Below, in pieces: positions 58,557 to 64,000 of a stretch of 64,000 nt of DNA. The notes under the pieces are model-generated. The model ran no database searches, was not told where the DNA came from, and saw only the letters and a program-made list of their open reading frames with translations. The position numbers and the translations under genes are program-made. How positions within the stretch are numbered: the first letter of the stretch is position 1; every line of letters starts with the position of its first letter. Source of the DNA: Adenanthera pavonina. Taxonomy: Eukaryota; Streptophyta; Magnoliopsida; Fabales; Fabaceae. The DNA lies in contig JAIVEN010000010.1 in NCBI GenBank assembly GCA_026686845.1, forward strand, positions 34,446,001 through 34,510,000. Reading direction: 5' to 3'.

Positions 58557-58588
58557 ACTGAAAAAAATGGAGCAAAACTGAATATATA

Positions 58589-58655
58589 TGAAGAACCTCA
58601 TTTTTCTCTGTCTACGAGTAGAGTCAATGAAATCTTCTTCACTTCATTGGATGAT
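58589..58655 (-). pseudogene. DUF674 gene C, fragment 1 (N-terminus)
   Basis: Minus strand from 58655: VASSNEVKKISLTLLVDREK, then, after a one-base loss, EVLH. DUF674 proteins typically open with a KISLxLLVDxExxxVLFAEA-like segment, and fragment 2 (28436) begins LYVEAK, so the two pieces join at the VL. The first codon is GTG where ATG is expected; alternatively the preceding AG (AATCAG then TGGCATC) is a splice acceptor and the start codon was assembled across an intron. The junction TGAAG (58589-58593) is the near-match to TAAAG at 28432. Confidence 0.75.
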
Positions 58656-61171
58656 GCCACTGATTGATCATAAAATGCAAAACCAAGAGGCTAGATCTTT
58701 GTGCCAATAGACTAATTTAATGGGTGAATCGGACAAATTCTGGAGCATAAGATATACTCTGAATTCATCGTAAGAGAATCAAGATACTAGATACATATGC
58801 ACAATGACCATAAAATTAAATATATTTCATCAAACTTGCAAGATTAACCATAAAAAGTTCATGAATACTGAGAATCACAGCCACAACATACATCAAATAA
58901 TGCTCATTGGATGCCGCCTTTGCATTTCGATTTGAAAGTTGTTGATTAATTTTCAAGGAAAAACAAAAACTTGAAAAAAGTTAAGAAAGAAAGGAAAAAA
59001 GAAAGAAAGAAATGCTATCTAACGTACCTGAGGTTCCCTCCTTCCGATTTGCAAATGCGCCCTCCACAGCTTCCAGGTTTGCAAGTGTTCGAACAAGTAT
59101 GGTGAAGAGGCGATAGAATCCACTGGCTAAGAGGAACGGCAACTCCACCAACGGCAACAACTACACTTCGCTGCCATGATCAAGAAGCACAAACTATTCT
59201 TTTTTGTTCGTCCAGGTGGGGCAGCAAGCGCAAATCATACTTGAACTCGACTAATGTGAAGGATTTTTTGGCTTCTTCTTCACCATTCAGCAACCAACGT
59301 TCTAGATGTTGCCACGTCGTTTAAGGCATGACGTCGCCCATCAGCGTAGCAGAATCTGAACTATCTATATGATCTAGATGAAAGCTTCCCACTTCTTCTT
59401 CTTCTTCTTTTTTTTTTTTTTTTTTTTTTTTGCCTAAAGCTGGGATTCAGTAAGGGGAAGAAAAACCCACACCATTCATAAGAATCAATCCCCGTTCACA
59501 AAAAAGAAAGCATCAATCCCCGTGTTTTTTCATGGTCATCATTAATAGTCTAGGCCATCAAAATTTCATTAGAATAAATGTGAAATAAAAATTGGATGGT
59601 CTAAATTAGTGAATTATTAATTAACCTATATATTTATATTTAGTTTGAGAAACACTTACATATATATAGGTGCATCTAGTCCCCAGGCTAGCATTATCTT
59701 CCATCTGGAGCAAAGAAATGAGAGGTTGGTTGTGTGTATATGAAATATCCACTGTGGGGAAAAAATAATGCTACGCCTCCTGACATTTTCAGAAATATTT
59801 CAATTTATACTTTACATAGCTTAATTAATCTTCAATATTGTTCATAAGAATTCTGCTTTGTTTTATTCAAATTAATTAATGAAAAATGCAAGATTTAAAG
59901 AATGACTGCTTTTGATCATACTTCTCCATGGGAACGAACTAAATTTCACCATTATTACTTGTACGATATATTTACTTGCAGATAACACTATGTTGCATAC
60001 TTGCTTTTATACGTTCAAAAAAAGAGTGACACAAGAAAATGTAGTTATATATAAGGTTTACATCTCATAATTACATTTATCCATACTATTTACTTTCTTT
60101 CTTTCTCAGAAGGCACCATCTATATTCAATTTTGTAAATGTAAAGAACCCGATTAATTAATCTATCTCTCTAACATTTCATAATCACTTCACAAACTTTC
60201 AATTTTAGATCGATTTAGATGCATCAAATTACAACTGAGAGAATTATAAAATCATATGCACAACTTGTTTTGCACGCGTGGATATACATGTGAAAAATAA
60301 ATTGGGTTACTTATTGCAAGTCGACAACATTTAATTCCCCTTCAAATTAGGTCAAGCATATGGAGATATTGATGGGGAAATCTGGATTATCTACCCATCC
60401 AGATAATTGAAATATGCTAATCTTAAATCTGAACCAGTCAAATCAAAATTAAATGTCTTGGATTTAATTTTTTTTATTATAATTTCAATAAAGTATAATA
60501 TAGAATAAAAATAATATTCTAACTATCAAATTTTTAAATAATGATATATATATATATACACAAAACAAAGAAATTTAAATTTTGGACTATCTAAATTAAA
60601 TTTAGAAGATTTAAAATAATTCGTACTCTCATCAATAATTGGAATGAGTAAAGAATCAATTTACCAAGGAGAGTTGTTTACTTCAAATTTTATGCAGATC
60701 AAACTAAACGGCCAATTAGACAGATATATATAATTTAGATTGTTCTTTTATGTAAAAGTATGATTATGTTCAACAATGCCTTTATTTTCCACTTTTGGCA
60801 CATATTAACAGAATATTTTAAAACATGTTTAACAGTATTTTCTATTTTCTTGTTCTTAAAATAGTTTTGTAAAACTGTTTTCGAGAATAAATTTTGAAAA
60901 CAAGAAAATAAAAAAAAAATCGGTTTAAATAGTTATTCTCAAAATCATAATTAATTTAAAATTTTACCATTAATGAGGTGAATATTTTTCATCTTTTCTT
61001 TTATTTTCCAGAAAAAATTACATAATACGTTAAAGATGTTCTGAGTTTTCATTTATTTAGTTTTTCTGTTTTCAGAATAGTTTATAAAAAACAAGTTTAC
61101 CAAACAAGTTTTTTTATTTTTTTATTTTTAAAAATAGAAAAACTGTTTTTAAGAATTGCCCAAACAAGCCT
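58656..61171. other. Intergenic region upstream of DUF674 gene C
   Basis: No reading frame of note. A stretch at about 59380-59039 (minus) is less AT-rich than its surroundings and ends in a donor-like CTCAG/GTACGTTAG; it may be a leader exon of gene C or an unrelated relic. (CTT)n followed by a long poly-T lies at about 59393-59431, and (TA)n at about 60543-60558. An AT-rich block at about 60805-61165 ends in GCCCAAACAAGCC and could be a decayed miniature transposon, but its ends do not pair well. Confidence 0.4.
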
Positions 61172-61590
61172 TTAGTGTTGCAAGTTCTCTTTAACAACTT
61201 TGAGCTGGAATGGCCTCAAACTAATTGACAAAGCTGAAGATGATAGGATAGCAGCTTTTAGAATTTCAAACACCCGCAATAAAATTGTAATGAATAGATT
61301 AATTAACGACATATTTGTACTGAAAAAAAAAAACAGAGCTTTAGTAACACTAACTAATTATTTATATTAAACCCTTGAACTCAACAACTTTGGATTCACG
61401 GAGAAATGACAAAGCGACGGGAAGATCCGAAAATGGTTCTACGGACAAAACATCTGCCACCATGAACAATGTTCTCCAACTAGCATAACACCATTAGACC
61501 CAATTTCTACATGCCTATCTGAATAAATGTGTAACATCTGGCTGGACATTACTTAGGGGAATAAGACGATTAAAAAAAGCTTTTAGGTTG
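61172..61590 (-). pseudogene. DUF674 gene B, C-terminal fragment
   Basis: Minus strand: the exon at about 61510-61376 reads YASWRTLFMVADVLSVEPF, then ALSFLRESKVVE, matching gene A's YASWRTMFMVADDLSIKPF. After an intron-like gap the terminal exon 61273-61172 reads VFEILKAAILSSSALSISL and stops with TAA, matching gene A's VFGILKAAMVSSSALTTVL. The acceptor before it reads GG instead of AG. Upstream of 61590 there is no further similarity, so this is a truncated tandem duplicate. Where gene A has a stop, gene B keeps Lys (FLRESKVVE), which shows that gene A's stop is a mutation. Confidence 0.85.
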
Positions 61591-62658
61591 TAGTAGTGCT
61601 ACACAATTGACTCGAGATGATGGGCCCAAATTTGGATCATGATGTACATTCATAATAATGGATCATAGACATCAAGCAATTGGACCTAAATCAAATTTCT
61701 TAACAATGCTTTGCTTGATTTGGGAGAGATTATTGAACTATGAGTTCCCCGAAAAAGAAAAATAAAATAAAAAGAACTTGCAATTTACTATAGTTCGGAT
61801 CACACAAACGGCATGGCATGAGGGCATGCATATGTGAACAAAACAGTTATAACACTCAAATCAGTGTGTAAATTTATATAATATATATAATTTGTAATTT
61901 ATAAAGTGTCATATTATTCTAAAACGTGAACAGTGAGCTCCACTTGAAATTGTGTGTATATATTTTTAATTCCTTCAATATTTTTTTACTCATTTCAATA
62001 AGGTTGATATGTTGAAAAATATGAGTATGATTTTAAAAAAAATATTATCTATATTTTTCATGAATGAATCTGAGAACACCGGCCATTGGGAATCGAGCAT
62101 CACCACTTGTAGCAGCAGTGATTGTTTGTATGATGAGTAAATTAGAGTGGAGAATGTAAGTCAGCTCAGCCAAATAGGATAGAAATAATGTGAGACGGGA
62201 TGGGTCTGCCTACTTTTTTTTGCGCAGGCTAAAAATTTCACAGCTCAACTCACCAAATACGGGCTGATCAACAAAACGTGCTTGCTCACTTTTATTATTT
62301 TACTTGGCTTAGCACACTTCGGGTTTCTTAACGCACTACATGAATTTAAATAGGCTTGATGCTATATGAAGAGACTGATTTGAAAAAAAAAAAATTTCTA
62401 TGATTTAACCTCTAAAAATAATTTTTACCGCAATATTAACCCAAGAATTGGGAAATAACAAATTGTCCAACCCTAATTAAAGGCTATGATTGTTAACCCA
62501 TCCGATCTCACCGAATCAAGAACTATAATTTAAGAGTTTATATATGTTCTATTACGGGTTATCCCATTAGAACATAGAAGAAAATGATCAGACAAAGGTA
62601 CCTGACACGATATCATCGTTACAGCTTCAGATCCAAATACTATAGCTGCATCTTGGAA
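61591..62658. other. Intergenic region between DUF674 genes A and B
   Basis: AT-rich sequence with no reading frame, LTR end or RNA gene that I can recognise. Confidence 0.5.
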
Positions 62659-64000
62659 TCACTTCTCCTCCTCATCAAAGTTAAGGAATGGCCCCAAAAC
62701 AGTTGTCAAGGCTGATGATGAGACCATAGCAGCTTTCAGAATTCCAAATACCTGCATTGAAACCGTAATGATAAGGTTAATCACCCACTTAATGGAAGTT
62801 GAAAAAAAAATAATTACCAACACAATCGAACTGAATTACTTTCTCTACTCTTAAAGTAGCGAAGAAAGTACCCCGTTCACTCCAATGCATACGTTCCTTA
62901 CTTCCAGGTCTTGCTCAACAACTTAGGATTCGCGCAGAAATGACAAAGCAGCGGGAATAGAAAATGGCTTTATGGATAAATCATCTGCTACCATGAACAT
63001 TGTTCTCCAACTAGCATAACCATAATACCCAATTTCTCCAGGCCCATCTGAATAAATTGGTAACATCTGGTTTCGGATATTACTTGCGGGAATAAGAGGA
63101 TTTAGAAGCTTGTACTTTAGATCACCAAAATTTGAATTGAAATATCTGCTTGAATTCAAATCAGCCAAGCTATTGTACAAGTTATCAATGCAGCCCAAAC
63201 CAGAGTTGCCTTGTACAAGATGTTCTACTACTCCTAATGGTATAGTGAGGAAACTTAAAAGTTGATCCGTGAAATCCTCTTCTGCTTGAGCAAACAATAT
63301 TTTCCTTTCTGATTTCAATATCATTACCATCAACGTCATCTTCCTACCCTCCCAGCCTTGTACCGCACTTACCATGGACTCTGGCTGGGTTTCAGGGTTA
63401 TGAATGTGCAGTTCTTTGTGTAAGAATAAATCTGTCAAGGGTGTCTTTGACCATAATGAGAACTTGAGGAGATCCAGTACCATCACAAACAAAGTATATA
63501 TAACAGTTGAGACTTGAAATGATAAGGAAGAATTCAAATTTAACAATTTTGTTGAAACTACACAATTTTATATAATCTCACAATCTCATTTTCAAAAAAT
63601 CTACCAACCTTGACCGAAAACATAAACTCTATAAATTCTCTAAATTTTTCCAAGATTACATAAACAGAAGAATAGGATCTGTATGATTTCAATAAAACTT
63701 TGCATTTTCTAAGAGATGAGAAAATTTTAAAAATAAAAACTTTGAAATTTAAGGTTGTCAAATTCAAGGAAAGGTTTAAAAACCTAAAGGAATCTCTATA
63801 CAATATCAATAAAATTGAAATGATAACAATATAATTTACTCAATAATATCCTCACCTCTTTCTTAGTCACATTCACAGTCAATCTCTGGGGAACCAATTC
63901 AAGTCCGAAATTCCTCAATATCCACATGATTGTTTTAGTATCACTAGGCATTACTGTTAGATCATCAGAAACAATAAAACATGCCTGTTTGTAAAGATAT
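62659..64000 (-). pseudogene. DUF674 gene A, three exons visible, 5' end outside window, probably inactivated
   Basis: Minus strand. The exon 64000-63856 reads ACFIVSDDLTVMPSDTKTI to NVTKKE, then donor GTGAGG. The exon 63480-62872 reads VLDLLKFSLWSKTPLTDLF, then a second DUF674 module (LFAQAEEDFTDQLLSFLTIP, CIDNLYNSLADLN, MFMVADDLSIKPF) and CIGVNG. A terminal exon 62751-62659 reads VFGILKAAMVSSSALTTVL and stops at TGA. Phases agree across both introns. Two lesions: TAA at 62925-62923 where gene B has Lys, and TG instead of AG at the first acceptor (63482-63481), which is AG in gene C. DUF674 has no known biochemical role. The second module is otherwise complete, so an RNA-level test is needed to call it dead. 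Confidence 0.85.

Larger units (their letters stand above)
28437..58588 (+). mobile_element. C2: old Ty1/copia element expanded by four nested insertions
   Basis: 5' LTR at 28437, PBS at 28776, gag/protease/early integrase to 30392, then after the T1 insertion the rest of integrase, RT and RNase H (46266-48695) and the 3' LTR (48696-48868 plus 56914-56956). Joining across T1 restores the integrase DD(H/Y)SRFT motif, so both halves belong to one element. C3 and G3 interrupt the 3' LTR. The right end is taken as 58588 because the next bases, TGAAG (58589-58593), nearly match TAAAG at 28432-28436 and DUF674 coding resumes there. The last part of the 3' LTR itself is not recognisable, so that boundary is tentative. 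Confidence 0.8.

Noticed and set aside
59039..59380. Cysteine-rich secreted peptide in a minus-strand frame
   Set aside because: A frame with several Cys can be read, but it has no clear start or signal peptide and other frames are equally open; too weak to call.
60805..61165. Miniature inverted-repeat transposon
   Set aside because: The right end GCCCAAACAAGCC looks transposon-like, but the left end pairs only loosely and no target copy was found, so it is mentioned only within the intergenic entry.

Overview
This is nuclear DNA from a flowering plant, probably a eudicot; I cannot name the species. The evidence is AT-rich DNA with intron signals, a plant-specific DUF674 gene family, and many LTR retrotransposons whose primer-binding sites match initiator tRNA-Met (TGGTATCAGAGC). 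Almost every long reading frame is retrotransposon coding sequence. The only host genes I can support are DUF674 genes, all on the minus strand and all damaged.

Main result: one DUF674 gene ('gene C') has been broken by nested retrotransposons into five pieces spread over about 52 kb. Read on the minus strand, the pieces are 58655-58589 (N-terminus), 28436-28023, 16337-16315 plus 16038-15935 (separated by the gene's own intron), and 6344-6278. The insertions between them are C2 (28437-~58588), S1 (16338-28022) and C1 (6345-15934). H2 (5459-6277) cuts the gene again on the left. A second fragment (gene B, 61172-61590) and a better-preserved paralogue (gene A, 62659 to the window edge) lie upstream, so the locus was a tandem DUF674 cluster.

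Layout: G1, a minus-strand Ty3/gypsy element (decayed interior 1-3062, 5' LTR 3063-5458). H2, a partial LTR (5459-6277). C1, an old minus-strand Ty1/copia element (6345-15934) carrying two solo LTRs, H1 (8496-10964, TSD GCCTC) and G2 (12610-15050, TSD AAGAG). S1, a complete SIRE/Maximus-type copia element on the plus strand (16338-28022, TSD CATAG). C2, an old plus-strand copia element (28437-~58588). Inside C2's integrase sits T1, a Tat/Ogre-like solo LTR (30393-46260, TSD ATGGT). T1 itself holds S2, a young minus-strand SIRE element (32017-44160, TSD ATCTT). C2's 3' LTR is split by C3, a minus-strand copia element (48869-56913, TSD GAAAG), which carries a second Tat-like solo LTR, T2 (50949-53142). 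It is split again by G3, a truncated gypsy-type LTR (56957-~58556).

S1 and S2 belong to one family: LTR, gag, pol (protease, integrase, RT, RNase H), a spacer of about 1 kb, an 'envelope-like' ORF, polypurine tract, LTR. Hand comparison gives roughly 2% LTR divergence for S1 and roughly 0.9% for S2, so both are recent, yet each carries several nonsense codons. Their U3 regions and the pol/env spacer are packed with a bipartite motif (a TTCGAA-centred palindrome followed by TTCGTCTGTY) that can fold into hairpins. S2 alone has a 198-bp tandem duplication of this region. This repeat system is the least explained feature of the window.
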